Shown piece by piece: positions 1 to 10,614 of a stretch of DNA of 64,000 bases. Source of the stretch: Knoellia sp. p5-6-4 (GTDB taxonomy: Bacteria > Actinomycetota > Actinomycetes > Actinomycetales > Dermatophilaceae); contig NZ_JARGZF010000002.1 in NCBI RefSeq assembly GCF_029222705.1, positions 186,001 through 250,000 on the forward strand. The letters are read 5' to 3'. Position numbers and translations under genes: made by a program. Below the pieces are notes generated by a model. It saw nothing but the letters and a program-made list of their open reading frames with translations, ran no database searches and had not been told where the DNA came from. Numbering within the stretch: position 1 is the first letter of the stretch; every line of letters begins with the position of its first letter.

Positions 1-1975
<1,975 letters not shown>

Positions 1976-1981
1976 GCCACC

Positions 1982-1987
1982 ACCGTA
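1982..1987 (-). promoter_or_regulatory. Candidate leaderless -10 of uvrB
   Basis: TACGGT on the minus strand, 6 bases before the uvrB ATG. With such spacing transcription would begin at or next to the start codon. Confidence 0.45.
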
Positions 1988-2061
1988 AGCCCCACCGCCG
2001 ACAGCGCTCGCCGCGGCCGTCGGCCACCCCCGGGCGCAGCCCGGGCACCCCGGCGCGAGGG

Positions 2062-2385
2062 TCAGGCCAGGAGGGCGGACACCGCTGCCGCGATCCCCAG
2101 GACGGCTCCCATCAGGGTCACGACCAGCACCCTGACCATGACCGGGAAGGGCGAGTAGCCCCGGCTGTCGTCACGGAGCTGGTCGAACCGCAGCCGCACC
2201 CCCAGCACGAGCAAGGCCCCCGTCATGGTCGCCAGCGCACCCGCCACCACCAGCGACCAGCTCTCCAGCCGCACGGCCACGACGACGAGCGGCAGCACCA
2301 GCACCATCGCGGTCAGGGAGGTGCGCTGCCAGGCCAGGGCCGTCCGCTCCGGCTGCAGCGCCTGGCGATCCGGGATCCGGCTCAC
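2062..2385 (-). CDS. DUF202 family membrane protein (second of a pair)
   Basis: Small integral membrane protein of 107 residues, function unknown. The N-terminus carries the DUF202 signature [10 protein letters not shown] (residues ~15-24), followed by two hydrophobic segments (~26-65), a charged stretch ([13 protein letters not shown]) and a third membrane segment at the C-terminus. The GTG start at 2385 shares four bases (GTGA) with the stop of the preceding DUF202 gene, so the pair is probably translationally coupled. A paralogue of its upstream neighbour; the two may form a heteromer (inference). Confidence 0.85.
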   Translation of the reverse strand: MSRIPDRQALQPERTALAWQRTSLTAMVLVLPLVVVAVRLESWSLVVAGALATMTGALLVLGVRLRFDQLRDDSRGYSPFPVMVRVLVVTLMGAVLGIAAAVSALLA

Positions 2386-2795
2386 TGCCGGGTTGCCTCG
2401 ATCACGCCGAGCACCAGGGTGAGGCTCGCGAGCACCACGACGCCGGTGGCCAGCATGGGCAGCGAACGCGGGGCCGGCAGCGGCTGGCGCAGCCGCAGGG
2501 CCCGCTCGACGCGCGCCCAGCTGCGCAGCGCCCGGATCGCCAGAGCAGCCCCACCCAGGCATGAGGCCGCGCCGACCAGAGGCGCCCAGCTCGGCATCTC
2601 GGCGAGCGAGGCGACCGAGATCAGAGCGACGCCACCGGCCACCAGCGCCAGGGCCGTGCGCATCCACGCCAGCGCCGTGCGCTCGTTGGCCATCGAGAAG
2701 CGGGGGTCGGGTTCGTCGCCGACCCCGTACACGCTCTCAGGCCGGCGGTCGTGCGTCTCGACCGTCGGCTGGGGGCTTCTTCGCTCGTCAGCCAC
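2382..2795 (-). CDS. DUF202/YidH family membrane protein (first of a pair)
   Basis: 137-residue membrane protein, function unknown. A hydrophilic N-terminus precedes the DUF202 signature MANERTALAWMRTALAL (~residues 35-51), with three hydrophobic segments after it, the YidH-like layout. The GTG at 2795 overlaps the coaE stop by eight bases (GTGGCTGA), an arrangement seen at two other junctions in this window. Cotranscribed with coaE upstream and the second DUF202 gene downstream, but no functional link to coenzyme A synthesis is evident. Confidence 0.85.
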   Translation of the reverse strand: MADERRSPQPTVETHDRRPESVYGVGDEPDPRFSMANERTALAWMRTALALVAGGVALISVASLAEMPSWAPLVGAASCLGGAALAIRALRSWARVERALRLRQPLPAPRSLPMLATGVVVLASLTLVLGVIEATRQ

Positions 2796-3981
2796 GCCCG
2801 GGCTCCCATCCTGTGCGCCGCGCCCAGTCCTCGGCACGCTCGTGGATGCTGTCGAACCACGGCTCCTTGGCCTCGGTGTAGGCGCTGGTCCCCACACAGG
2901 TGGCCGCGAGCCGGGCCTTCTCCGCGGCATACTCGCCACAGGCGACGGGGTCCGCCCGCAACCAGTCGCGGAAGAGCAGCGCCCACCGCCAGCCCGGGCT
3001 GCCCACCTCGCGCACGTGGAGGTGGACGGGCCGTCCGGGGTCGGCGGCACCATGGAACCGCTTGGCCCAGACGCCGCCGTCCTTGGGGTTGTCGGCTCTG
3101 GGGGCGTCGTGGGGACGGGGGAAACCCGCTCGCGCCAGTCGGTCGAGCAGCGCGGGGTAGTCCGCGTCCCGCAGCTCGCCGACTCCCACCTGCAGGTCGA
3201 TGACGTCCTTGGCGACCAGGCCGGGGACCGCCGTGCTCCCGATGTGGTCGGCCGTCACCAGGGTGTCGCCGAAGGCGAGGCGCAGCCGCTCGAGCAGGCG
3301 CTGTGCCTGGGTCGCCCACGTGGGGTCGTGCGGCACCAGCTCCAGTCGCTCCGGCCGGCGCACCCGTATGCCGTGACGCACGTTGTGCTCGAAGGGCACC
3401 AGTCGCTCGTGCCAGAGCTCGTCCACCGCGCCCCGGAGCTCGTCCCTGGTGCCGCCGTTGTCGAGCCACACGTCGGCAGCGGCCCGTCGCTCCGCGTCGC
3501 TGGCCTGGGCGGCCATCCGACCGCGCACGTCGTCCTCGGTCATGCCGCGGCCCTCCATCAGCCGGCGCAGCCGGGTGCGCTGGTCGGCCCCGACGATGAC
3601 GACCAGGTGGTACGACGGGCCGTAGTGCTTCTCCACCAGCAGCGGCACGTCGTGGACGACGACGGCGTCCTCGGGTGCCGCGGCCACGAGCTCGGCCGTT
3701 CGTTGGGCGATCCGCGGGTGGGTGAGCTGCTCGAGGTCGTGTCGCGCGCGCTCGTCGGCGAAGACCACGGCTCCGAGCGCCGCGCGGTTCAGGCTGCCGT
3801 CCTCCTCGAGGACGTCGTCCCCGAACCGGTCGACGATCGCAGCCAGTCCCTCCGAGCCGGCGGCGACGACCTCGCGGGCCAGCTGGTCCGCGTCGATGAC
3901 CACGGCCCCGAGCTCGGAGAACCGCTGTGCGGCGCAGGACTTCCCCGACCCGATGCCCCCGGAGAGGCCGACGCGCAGCAT
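2788..3981 (-). CDS. coaE: Dephospho-CoA kinase fused to a GrpB-like (UPF0157) domain
   Basis: Catalyses the last step of coenzyme A synthesis, ATP-dependent phosphorylation of dephospho-CoA, in the cytoplasm. Residues 1-~200 are the kinase: P-loop SGGIGSGKS near residue 7, DADQLAREVV, the lid arginines RRLMEGRG and the QASDAERR helix. Residues ~210-370 match the GrpB/UPF0157 nucleotidyltransferase-like family (ERLELVPHDPTW, HIGSTAVPGLVAKDVIDLQV). At 397 residues it is about twice a bacterial CoaE; the fusion is typical of actinobacteria, including M. tuberculosis. ATG 3981 is chosen over GTG 3990 because a TACAGT -10-like hexamer (3989-3994) lies 7 bases before the ATG and would overlap the GTG. 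Confidence 0.95.
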   Translation of the reverse strand: MLRVGLSGGIGSGKSCAAQRFSELGAVVIDADQLAREVVAAGSEGLAAIVDRFGDDVLEEDGSLNRAALGAVVFADERARHDLEQLTHPRIAQRTAELVAAAPEDAVVVHDVPLLVEKHYGPSYHLVVIVGADQRTRLRRLMEGRGMTEDDVRGRMAAQASDAERRAAADVWLDNGGTRDELRGAVDELWHERLVPFEHNVRHGIRVRRPERLELVPHDPTWATQAQRLLERLRLAFGDTLVTADHIGSTAVPGLVAKDVIDLQVGVGELRDADYPALLDRLARAGFPRPHDAPRADNPKDGGVWAKRFHGAADPGRPVHLHVREVGSPGWRWALLFRDWLRADPVACGEYAAEKARLAATCVGTSAYTEAKEPWFDSIHERAEDWARRTGWEPGRG

Positions 3982-3988
3982 GGGCGCC

Positions 3989-3994
3989 ACTGTA
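3989..3994 (-). promoter_or_regulatory. Candidate leaderless -10 of coaE
   Basis: TACAGT (minus strand) 7 bases before ATG 3981. It decides the coaE start. Confidence 0.4.
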
Positions 3995-4011
3995 GCGGCG
4001 ACGGCGTCGGG

Positions 4012-4476
4012 TCAGTCCGCGAGGCGGGCCGGGAAGCCACCGGTGGCGACCGGCGACCAGCGCGTGGGCGTGATGCGCAGCAGCGACTTGCCCTGGTCGC
4101 GCATCGCCTGGCGGTACTCCTCCCAGTCGGGGTGCTCCCCGGAGATGCAGCGGAAGTACTCCACGAGGGGCTCGACCGAGTCGGGCGCGTCGATCACCTC
4201 GCAGTCACCGTCGACCTGCACCCAGGCGCCGCCGAAGTCGTCGGACAGCACCACGACGCTCACCGCGGGGTCGCGTCGCGCGTTGGCCGTCTTGGCCCGC
4301 TCGGGGTAGGTGGAGACGACGATCCGGCCGGCCCCGTCCACTCCCCCGGTCACCGGCGACGCCTGGGGCCGGCCGTCCGACCGCGTGGTGATGAGGACCA
4401 TGTGGTGCCGCGGCCGGACGAAGTCGAGAAGTCCCTCGAGGTCGACCTCGGTGTTCGTCGCGATGGTGCGTGCCAT
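4012..4476 (-). CDS. PPOX-class F420-dependent oxidoreductase
   Basis: 154-residue split-barrel flavin/F420 protein of the pyridoxamine-5'-phosphate-oxidase-like superfamily; such proteins usually reduce small substrates with F420H2 or FMN. Recognised by the barrel start RPRHHMVLITTRSDGRPQAS (~residues 19-38), the strand YPERAKTANARRDPAVSVVV, the segment GGAWVQVDGDCEVID and the ending RWSPVATGGFPARL. Substrate unknown. ATG 4476 is preferred to ATG 4485: CAGGAT lies 7 bases before it, and the AGG within it is correctly spaced if used as a ribosome site. Monocistronic, between coaE and rpsA. Confidence 0.85.
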   Translation of the reverse strand: MARTIATNTEVDLEGLLDFVRPRHHMVLITTRSDGRPQASPVTGGVDGAGRIVVSTYPERAKTANARRDPAVSVVVLSDDFGGAWVQVDGDCEVIDAPDSVEPLVEYFRCISGEHPDWEEYRQAMRDQGKSLLRITPTRWSPVATGGFPARLAD

Positions 4477-4525
4477 GCCGGCCATCCTGACACGGCCGGC
4501 ACGGCACGCAACGCCCGCGCACGGC

Positions 4526-4559
4526 GAAGGCCCGGCCCCCTTGCGGGGACCGGGCCTTC
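4526..4559. terminator. Strong GC hairpin after rpsA
   Basis: Perfect 10-base arms GAAGGCCCGG (4526-4535) and CCGGGCCTTC (4550-4559) with further G/C pairing inside, 18 bases past the rpsA stop. No U-tract, as is common for actinobacterial terminators. Confidence 0.75.
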
Positions 4560-4577
4560 ACGGCATACCGACGAAGG

Positions 4578-6071
4578 TCAGTTGCCGGTGAGCTTCTCGC
4601 GAAGAGCAGCCAGCGCCTCGTCCGAGGCAAGGGTGCCCTCGGAGGCCGGGGCGCTCGGGCGACCGGCACCCTCGTCGGAGGAAACGGCACCCGAGTCCGA
4701 GGAGTAGGACGTCGAGGTGCTCGCGCCAGCAGCGGCCTCGGCGTCGGCAGCGTGGGCCGCCTCGACCTGGGCCTTGTGGGCCTCCCAGCGGGCGTGGGCC
4801 TCGGCGTACTGCTTCTCCCACTTCTCGCGCTGGGCGTCGAAGCCCTCGAGCCACTCGTTGGTCTCCGGGTCGAAGCCCTCCGGGTACTTGTAGTTGCCCT
4901 GCTCGTCGTACTCGGCGGCCATGCCGTAGAGGGTCGGGTCGAACTCGGCGACCGGGACGCTCTCGTCGTTGGCCTGCTTGAGCGACAACGAGATGCGGCG
5001 ACGCTCGAGGTCGATGTCGATGACCTTGACGAAGATCTCGTTGCCGACGTTGACGACCTGCTCCGGCAGCTCCACGTGGCGCTCGGCCAGCTCGGAGATG
5101 TGGACCAGGCCCTCGATGCCGTCGTCGACGCGGACGAACGCACCGAACGGGACGAGCTTGGTGACCTTGCCCGGCACGACCTGGCCGATCGCGTGGGTCC
5201 GGGCGAAGTGCTGCCACGGGTCCTCCTGGGTCGCCTTCAGCGACAGGGAGACACGCTCGCGGTCCATGTCGACGTCGAGCACCTCGACGGTGACCTCGTT
5301 GCCGACCTCCACGACCTCGGACGGGTGGTCGATGTGCTTCCAGGACAGCTCGGAGACGTGGACCAGACCGTCCACACCACCGAGGTCGACGAACGCACCG
5401 AAGTTGACGATCGACGACACGACACCGGAGCGGACCTGGCCCTTCTGGAGCTCCTTGAGGAAGGTCGTGCGGACCTCCGACTGGGTCTGCTCGAGCCACG
5501 CACGGCGCGACAGGACCACGTTGTTGCGGTTCTTGTCGAGCTCGATGATCTTGGCCTCGATCTCCTTGCCGACGTACGGCTGGAGGTCGCGGACCCGGCG
5601 CATCTCGACGAGGGACGCGGGCAGGAAGCCACGCAGGCCGATGTCGAGGATGAGACCACCCTTGACGACCTCGATGACGGTGCCGGTGACGACGCCGTCC
5701 TCCTCCTTGATCTTCTCGATCGTGCCCCAGGCGCGCTCGTACTGCGCACGCTTCTTGGACAGGATCAGGCGGCCTTCCTTGTCCTCCTTCTGGAGGACGA
5801 GGGCTTCGACCTCGTCGCCGACGGCAACGACCTCGGACGGGTCGACGTCGTGCTTGATGGACAGCTCACGCGAGGGGATGACGCCCTCGGTCTTGTAGCC
5901 GATGTCGAGCAGGACCTCGTCCCGGTCGACCTTGACGATGCGACCCTCGACGATGTCGCCGTCGTTGAAGTCCTTGATGGTCGCGTCGATCGCGGCAAGG
6001 AGGTCTTCCTCAGAGCCAATGTCGTTGATGGCAACCTGAGGGGCGGTCTTTTCGACCGTGCTGGCAGTCAT
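4578..6071 (-). CDS. rpsA: 30S ribosomal protein S1
   Basis: mRNA-binding protein of the small ribosomal subunit (497 residues). Four S1 OB-fold repeats are visible, starting near residues 37 (GDIVEGRIVKVDRDEVLLDI), 125 (GVVTGTVIEVVKGGLILDIG), 210 (GQVRSGVVSSIVNFGAFVDL) and 295 (GQVVPGKVTKLVPFGAFVRV), then a long acidic, Ala/Ser-rich tail ending AALREKLTGN. Four repeats rather than the six of E. coli is usual for Gram-positives. Start ATG 6071 (MTASTVEKTAPQ) has GGAG 11 bases upstream. Transcribed alone, divergent from the methyltransferase gene, and closed by a strong hairpin. Confidence 0.97.
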   Translation of the reverse strand: MTASTVEKTAPQVAINDIGSEEDLLAAIDATIKDFNDGDIVEGRIVKVDRDEVLLDIGYKTEGVIPSRELSIKHDVDPSEVVAVGDEVEALVLQKEDKEGRLILSKKRAQYERAWGTIEKIKEEDGVVTGTVIEVVKGGLILDIGLRGFLPASLVEMRRVRDLQPYVGKEIEAKIIELDKNRNNVVLSRRAWLEQTQSEVRTTFLKELQKGQVRSGVVSSIVNFGAFVDLGGVDGLVHVSELSWKHIDHPSEVVEVGNEVTVEVLDVDMDRERVSLSLKATQEDPWQHFARTHAIGQVVPGKVTKLVPFGAFVRVDDGIEGLVHISELAERHVELPEQVVNVGNEIFVKVIDIDLERRRISLSLKQANDESVPVAEFDPTLYGMAAEYDEQGNYKYPEGFDPETNEWLEGFDAQREKWEKQYAEAHARWEAHKAQVEAAHAADAEAAAGASTSTSYSSDSGAVSSDEGAGRPSAPASEGTLASDEALAALREKLTGN

Positions 6072-6214
6072 GTAGTAGGAACTCCGATGGTGGACAGTGA
6101 ATAGAAGGTGTTCGGTTGTGGGCACGCTGACGGACATGCCAAAGCGCGCACACGGATGTGCCCGACCAGACTACCGATGCCGTCAGGGCGAGGTCAAAAG
6201 CGAGAGGTGTGCGG

Positions 6215-7030
6215 GTGAGCGGGTTTGCGCAGGTCAACCGTCGGGTCGCCGGGCCCGAGGAGACCGCGGTCGCCAACCGCGGGTGGTGGGACGCCGAGGC
6301 AGGCGAGTACTACGCGGAGCACGGCGCCTTCCTCGGCGACGCCGAGCTCACCTGGGGCCCGGAGGGCTGGCGCGAGTCGGAGCTGCACCTCCTGGGAGAC
6401 GTGGCCGGTCGCCGCGTGCTCGAGATCGGCGCCGGCGCGGGCCAGTGCTCCCGCTGGCTGGCCACGCAGGGGGCGACCGTCGTGGCCACCGACCTGTCCT
6501 CCGGCATGCTGCGCACCGGCCTGACCCTCAACTCGAGGGTGAGCGACCGGCGCGCGGCGGTCCCCCTCCTGCAGTGCGACGCCACGGCCCTTCCCTTCGG
6601 TGACGCAGCCTTCGACGCCGTGTTCACGGCATACGGTGCGGTGCCGTTCGTGGCCGACTCGGCGCTGCTCGTGCGCGAGGCGGCCCGCGTGCTGCGGCCC
6701 GGCGGCCGCTTCGTCTTCTCCACCACCCACCCGTTCCGGTGGGCCTTTCCCGACGACCCCGGTGAGCCCGGCCTGACCCTCACCCAGTCCTACTTCGACC
6801 GAACGCCCTACGTCGAGGCGGACTCGGACGGCGAGGCGACCTACGTCGAGCACCATCGCACCATCGGCGACCGGGTGCGCGAGGTCGTGGCCGGGGGGCT
6901 GGTGCTGACCGACCTCGTCGAGCTCGAGTGGCCCGAGCGCAACACCGCTACCTGGGGCGGCTGGTCGCCGCTGCGGGGCCGGCTCTTCCCGGGCACGGCT
7001 GTCTTCGTCTGCGACAAGCCCTCCGACTGA
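6215..7030 (+). CDS. Class I SAM-dependent methyltransferase
   Basis: 271-residue soluble methyltransferase of unknown substrate. Motif I VLEIGAGAGQCSRWLA (SAM glycine loop) lies near residue 69, motif II VVATDLSSGML near 90, the LLQCDATALPFGDAAFDAVF adenine/acidic region near 120, and motif III ARVLRPGGRFVFSTTHPFR near 160; the C-terminal half is the variable cap. GTG 6215 is chosen because GAGAGG stands 7 bases upstream. It is divergent from rpsA and convergent with the hydrolase; their two stop codons share a hairpin. Confidence 0.85.
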   Translation: MSGFAQVNRRVAGPEETAVANRGWWDAEAGEYYAEHGAFLGDAELTWGPEGWRESELHLLGDVAGRRVLEIGAGAGQCSRWLATQGATVVATDLSSGMLRTGLTLNSRVSDRRAAVPLLQCDATALPFGDAAFDAVFTAYGAVPFVADSALLVREAARVLRPGGRFVFSTTHPFRWAFPDDPGEPGLTLTQSYFDRTPYVEADSDGEATYVEHHRTIGDRVREVVAGGLVLTDLVELEWPERNTATWGGWSPLRGRLFPGTAVFVCDKPSD

Positions 7031-7050
7031 CCCGCGGCGCGCCCGGGTCA
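7028..7050. terminator. Bidirectional hairpin built from two stop codons
   Basis: Arms TGACCCG (7028-7034) and CGGGTCA (7044-7050). The left arm begins with the methyltransferase TGA and the right arm, read on the minus strand, begins with the hydrolase TGA. It would serve both convergent genes. Confidence 0.55.
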
Positions 7051-7860
7051 GCGGTGGCCGAGGAAGGCGTCGACCTGCTCGCCGAGGTGTCGGTCGGCCA
7101 CGGTGGCGGCGTGTCCGGCCCCCGGGAGGAGCACCAGGTGGCCGAACGGCAGTGCGTCGGCGGTCTCGCGGAAGACTCCCTCACCGTAGTAGGCGTCGCG
7201 GTCGCCGCCGATGACAAGGGTCGGCGCGCTGATCGACTGCAGCCGGTCGGCGAGGTCGAAGGCGTCCTCTGCCTGCATCGTGACCCGCAGGTCGTGGGTG
7301 TCACGGGCGACGACGAGCGACGGCACGAGCCAGCCCGCGGCCCGCAGAGCGGCGCGGGTGAGGCGCCCCGCGGCGGCCAGCTCCATGAGGATGGCCGCCG
7401 CCGTCCGCCGGTCCCCGCGCTCCAGCGCCTCGATCGCGCGACGCTGCCCGGCGTGGCCCTGCGGCCCGAGCCGACAGCCGGAGGCGACGAGGACCAGCCG
7501 TCGCACGACCTGCGGGTGGTCGGCAGCGAGCTGCAGGGCGACGCTGCCGCCCGTGGAGACGCCGACGACGTCGATCGGTGGCGCCTGCCACTCCCGCAGC
7601 ATCGTCGCGTAGTCCTCGGCGAGGTCGGCCATGGTGGTGCCCTCGGCGAGCCCACGCCTGCGGTTCACCCACCAGACCTGGCGAGCCGGTGCGAGCCGGC
7701 GCATCGACCGCAGCTGGAACCAGCGGTCCGTGCCGGTGGGCGGCTCGTGGTCCGGGGTGAGACCGGGCAGCAGCAGCAGCGGCGGGCCTGCCCCGAGGGA
7801 CAGGCTCGCCATGCCGACCGGCTGCCCGTTCACCTCCGCCTCCCCGGGGCGCCCGGCCAC
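7048..7860 (-). CDS. Alpha/beta-hydrolase
   Basis: 270-residue alpha/beta-hydrolase fold enzyme, substrate unknown. The nucleophile elbow GVSTGGSVA (Ser near residue 101) fits GxSxG, the acid is likely in GGDRDAYYG (near 217), and the catalytic His in LPGAGHAATVADRH (near 250). The oxyanion region LLLLPGLTPDH is near residue 31. The start at GTG 7860 is weakly supported; TAGCGT (7875-7880) upstream would give an RNA with only a few leader bases. Single gene. Confidence 0.83.
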   Translation of the reverse strand: MAGRPGEAEVNGQPVGMASLSLGAGPPLLLLPGLTPDHEPPTGTDRWFQLRSMRRLAPARQVWWVNRRRGLAEGTTMADLAEDYATMLREWQAPPIDVVGVSTGGSVALQLAADHPQVVRRLVLVASGCRLGPQGHAGQRRAIEALERGDRRTAAAILMELAAAGRLTRAALRAAGWLVPSLVVARDTHDLRVTMQAEDAFDLADRLQSISAPTLVIGGDRDAYYGEGVFRETADALPFGHLVLLPGAGHAATVADRHLGEQVDAFLGHR

Positions 7861-7963
7861 CTCGTCACGCGAGAACGCTAGGCGCCGGAGCGCACCGACC
7901 GCATCACCCCATCAGAGCAGCGCCCGGTCATGCATTTGCGGTGAGTGGAGGGCGCAGACGGGT

Positions 7964-7994
7964 GTGGGGCCGGTCCGAGATGGACCGACCCCAC
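7964..7994 (-). terminator. Hairpin after the xxxLxxG protein gene
   Basis: Arms GTGGGGCCGGTCC (7964-7976) and GGACCGACCCCAC (7982-7994), 13 pairs with one wobble, 31 bases past the stop at 8026; no U-tract. Confidence 0.6.
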
Positions 7995-8025
7995 ATTCCT
8001 GCCCGCTCTGGTCAGATGACTCTGG

Positions 8026-10614
8026 TCAGATGAAGCGGCGCCGCAGGAACGCGGCGGCCCCGGCGAGTCCGAAGACCGCGGCGGCGCCCAGGCCGCGTCC
8101 GAGGTTGCGGCTGCCCTCCCCCGACATGGCGGCCAGCTCGAAGCTGTATGCCGTGTTGCCCGCGGCATCCGCCGGTGCGCCGTAGGCCATGCCCTCGGCC
8201 TTGGCCCGCTGGGCGCCGGCCTCGATCAGGGCGTACTTCTGCCCGTAGTCGGCCGCGGTCGACTTGCCCGCCTCGACGAGCTTCTTGGTGCCCTCGTCGG
8301 ACAGGCGCTGGGCGCCGTCCTTGATCTGCGGGGCTCCGTCAGCCGCCTTCTCGAGGCCGTCGGCGATCTGGCCGGAGCCGTCCGCCGCGTCACCGAGACC
8401 GGACGAGAGCTGGTTCGCGCCGTCGGCGATCTGGCTGGCACCGGCGTCGAGCTTGTCCGCACCGGCGGCCAGCTCGTCGGCACCGCCGGCGATCTGGTAG
8501 ACGCCGTCGGCCAGCTGGGCGTTGCCCTCGGCCACCAGGCCCGCCCCGTCGCTCAGCAGCCCCAGGCCCTCGAGGAGGTCGCCGCCACCGGCGGACAGCA
8601 GGCCGACACCCTCCTGGAGTGAGTGGACGCCGCCACGAAGGGTCTCGTCCTCCTTGGTGTCGTCATCGTCGCCGACGCCGCCCTGCACGTTGCCGATCAC
8701 GCCGTTCACCAGCGCGGTGAGACCTGCGTCGACCGCGCCGATGCCCTCGAGCAGGCCCGGCTTGGCCGGGTCACAGACCGGCAGCGAGGCCGAGCTGAGC
8801 CCGCACTCGATCTTCGCCAGGCCCACGGCACCCTCGCTCAGGCTTGTCTTGAGCTGGGCCAGTCCGGGCGAGACCTGCGTGCTCAGCCCGCCGGACAGCT
8901 TCTGCAGACCAGGGATGGCGGTACCGCTGAGACCACCGCTGATCTGTCCCAGCCCCGTCGATGCCGCGGTCGAGCTGTCGCGCAGCTTGGTCTCGATCTG
9001 CGCAGCAACCCCGTCCACAGTGCCGAGGCACACAGGGTCGGCACTGCACGACGGGACGCCCTTGATCGACTTGATGCCGAGCTCGACCTGGTCGATGCTG
9101 CCGCCGGCGGCGAGCGCGTCGTCGTGGCCCTTCTTCACTGCGTCGATGCCGGCGACTGCGTTCGCCACCCCCGCTGCAAGGTCCAGCGCACCCTGCGCCG
9201 AGGCGTCGACCCCACCCTTGAGCTGGTCGAGGCTACCGCCGTCCTTGGTTGCAGCTGCGAGTCCGGCCCGCAGCTTCTCCACGCCGCCGATGAGGGTCTG
9301 GTCGTTGGCCTTCGTGCCGAGGCCGGCGATCATCGCCCCCATGCCCTGATGCATCTTGACCACGCCCGGGTGCTCGTTGAGGCCTCCGATGGACGTGTAC
9401 ATCTTGACCAGGCCGCCGTCGACGAGGGCGAGGCCCTCCGACACCTGGGTGAGTCCGTCGATGAGGGCCGGCGCCTTCGCGCCGGCCTCGAGGAGGCCGT
9501 CGGCAACCTGGGCCGAGCCCTCGGCCAGGGCATCGGCGCCGACACTGGCCTCGGCAGCGCCGTCGGCCAGCCGGTCCGTGCCGCCCGCGAGCTTGCCGGT
9601 GCCACCCTTCAACTCGGCGGCGCCATCGGCGAGCTTCCTGGCGCCGGGCGCGGCCTCGCCGGAGAGCCCGGCGTTGAGCTTGTTCGCGCCGTCGCGCAGC
9701 TGGATCAGGCCCGCGAGGAGCTCGCCTGCGCCGTCACGCAGCTTCAGGAGGTTCGCGTCGATCTCCGTGGCACCGGCGGTGAGGGTGGCACCGGTCTGGG
9801 CGCCACCCTTGTAGGACTCGGCGCCGCCCTTGAAGGAGGGGCTGTCCAGGGGGCTGACCGGCAGGGCCGAGATGGACGCCTTCGGGACCACGCCGTCGGT
9901 GATCTGCGCCTCGTAGCCGAACGTCGCCTCGGGCTTCCCAATCGGGCCGAAGAGGGTCATCGTGAAGGACATCTTCGTGCCCCCACGCCCGTCACCGGCC
10001 ATGTTGGCTTCGGCCGAGCGCACGTCGGTGAAGTTCGACGGCAGGACGGTCGACAGGGACCCCACCATGGGGATGACGACGTCCTCGGTTGCCGTGACCA
10101 TCGTGCCGGTGCCGTCGTCGAAGGTGACCTCCTGCGGCTTCCCCGTCACGTTGCGGACGGTGTACTGCACCTTGAGCACGCCGGACTTGCCGACGACGTC
10201 TCCCGGCTTCACCTCCTTGCCGTCGAGCGTGTAGGTCACGTCGACGTCGAGCGGGAGCTCCCTGGTGAAGTCGCTGACGGTGCGCAGGCGCTTCTCACCG
10301 TCGACCTCGTAGGTGCCGACGACGTTGCCGTCGCGCACCTCGAAGCCGCCGAACTCGTCGAGGTTGCGCAGACCGTTGGCCTCGACGGGGTTGGACAGCT
10401 CGACCTTCCCCTTGCCCTTCATGGCCACCTGCTCGTAGACGCGCGCGACCTCGAGCCGGCCGGTGGCGCTCAGGTAGGCCTGGACGGTCTCGGTGTTGGT
10501 GACGAGCACATCACCCGATGACGCAGCCATGGAGGGACCGGCCGCCATGACGACCGCAGCGGGCACGGCGAAGAACGAGGCGCCGGCGCGTGCGGCGGTC
10601 TTCCTGCTGATCAC
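8026..10614 (-). CDS. Exported xxxLxxG heptad-repeat protein with C-terminal membrane anchor
   Basis: 862-residue secreted surface protein, function unknown. A signal peptide (RKTAARAGASFFAVPAAVVM, cleavage likely after ASMAA-like PSMAA) leads to a beta-rich region (~30-280), then ~500 residues of heptads of the xxxLxxG type (LADGAAELKGGTGKLAGGTD), interrupted by two Cys-paired loops (GVPSCSADPVC and ECGLSSASLPVC). It ends with one membrane helix and a basic tail, AAAVFGLAGAAAFLRRRFI. The same heptads form the extracellular coiled coil of YhgE/Pip and EsaA proteins, which also carry several membrane helices that are absent here. GTG 10614 has AGGAG upstream and shares GTGA with the stop of the membrane-protein gene before it, so the two are coupled. 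Confidence 0.8.
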   Translation of the reverse strand: MISRKTAARAGASFFAVPAAVVMAAGPSMAASSGDVLVTNTETVQAYLSATGRLEVARVYEQVAMKGKGKVELSNPVEANGLRNLDEFGGFEVRDGNVVGTYEVDGEKRLRTVSDFTRELPLDVDVTYTLDGKEVKPGDVVGKSGVLKVQYTVRNVTGKPQEVTFDDGTGTMVTATEDVVIPMVGSLSTVLPSNFTDVRSAEANMAGDGRGGTKMSFTMTLFGPIGKPEATFGYEAQITDGVVPKASISALPVSPLDSPSFKGGAESYKGGAQTGATLTAGATEIDANLLKLRDGAGELLAGLIQLRDGANKLNAGLSGEAAPGARKLADGAAELKGGTGKLAGGTDRLADGAAEASVGADALAEGSAQVADGLLEAGAKAPALIDGLTQVSEGLALVDGGLVKMYTSIGGLNEHPGVVKMHQGMGAMIAGLGTKANDQTLIGGVEKLRAGLAAATKDGGSLDQLKGGVDASAQGALDLAAGVANAVAGIDAVKKGHDDALAAGGSIDQVELGIKSIKGVPSCSADPVCLGTVDGVAAQIETKLRDSSTAASTGLGQISGGLSGTAIPGLQKLSGGLSTQVSPGLAQLKTSLSEGAVGLAKIECGLSSASLPVCDPAKPGLLEGIGAVDAGLTALVNGVIGNVQGGVGDDDDTKEDETLRGGVHSLQEGVGLLSAGGGDLLEGLGLLSDGAGLVAEGNAQLADGVYQIAGGADELAAGADKLDAGASQIADGANQLSSGLGDAADGSGQIADGLEKAADGAPQIKDGAQRLSDEGTKKLVEAGKSTAADYGQKYALIEAGAQRAKAEGMAYGAPADAAGNTAYSFELAAMSGEGSRNLGRGLGAAAVFGLAGAAAFLRRRFI

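Noticed and set aside
7866-7868. Alternative GTG start of the 7048-7860 hydrolase at leaderless distance from TAGCGT
   Set aside because: It is out of frame with the hydrolase; the RNA probably has a leader of a few bases instead.
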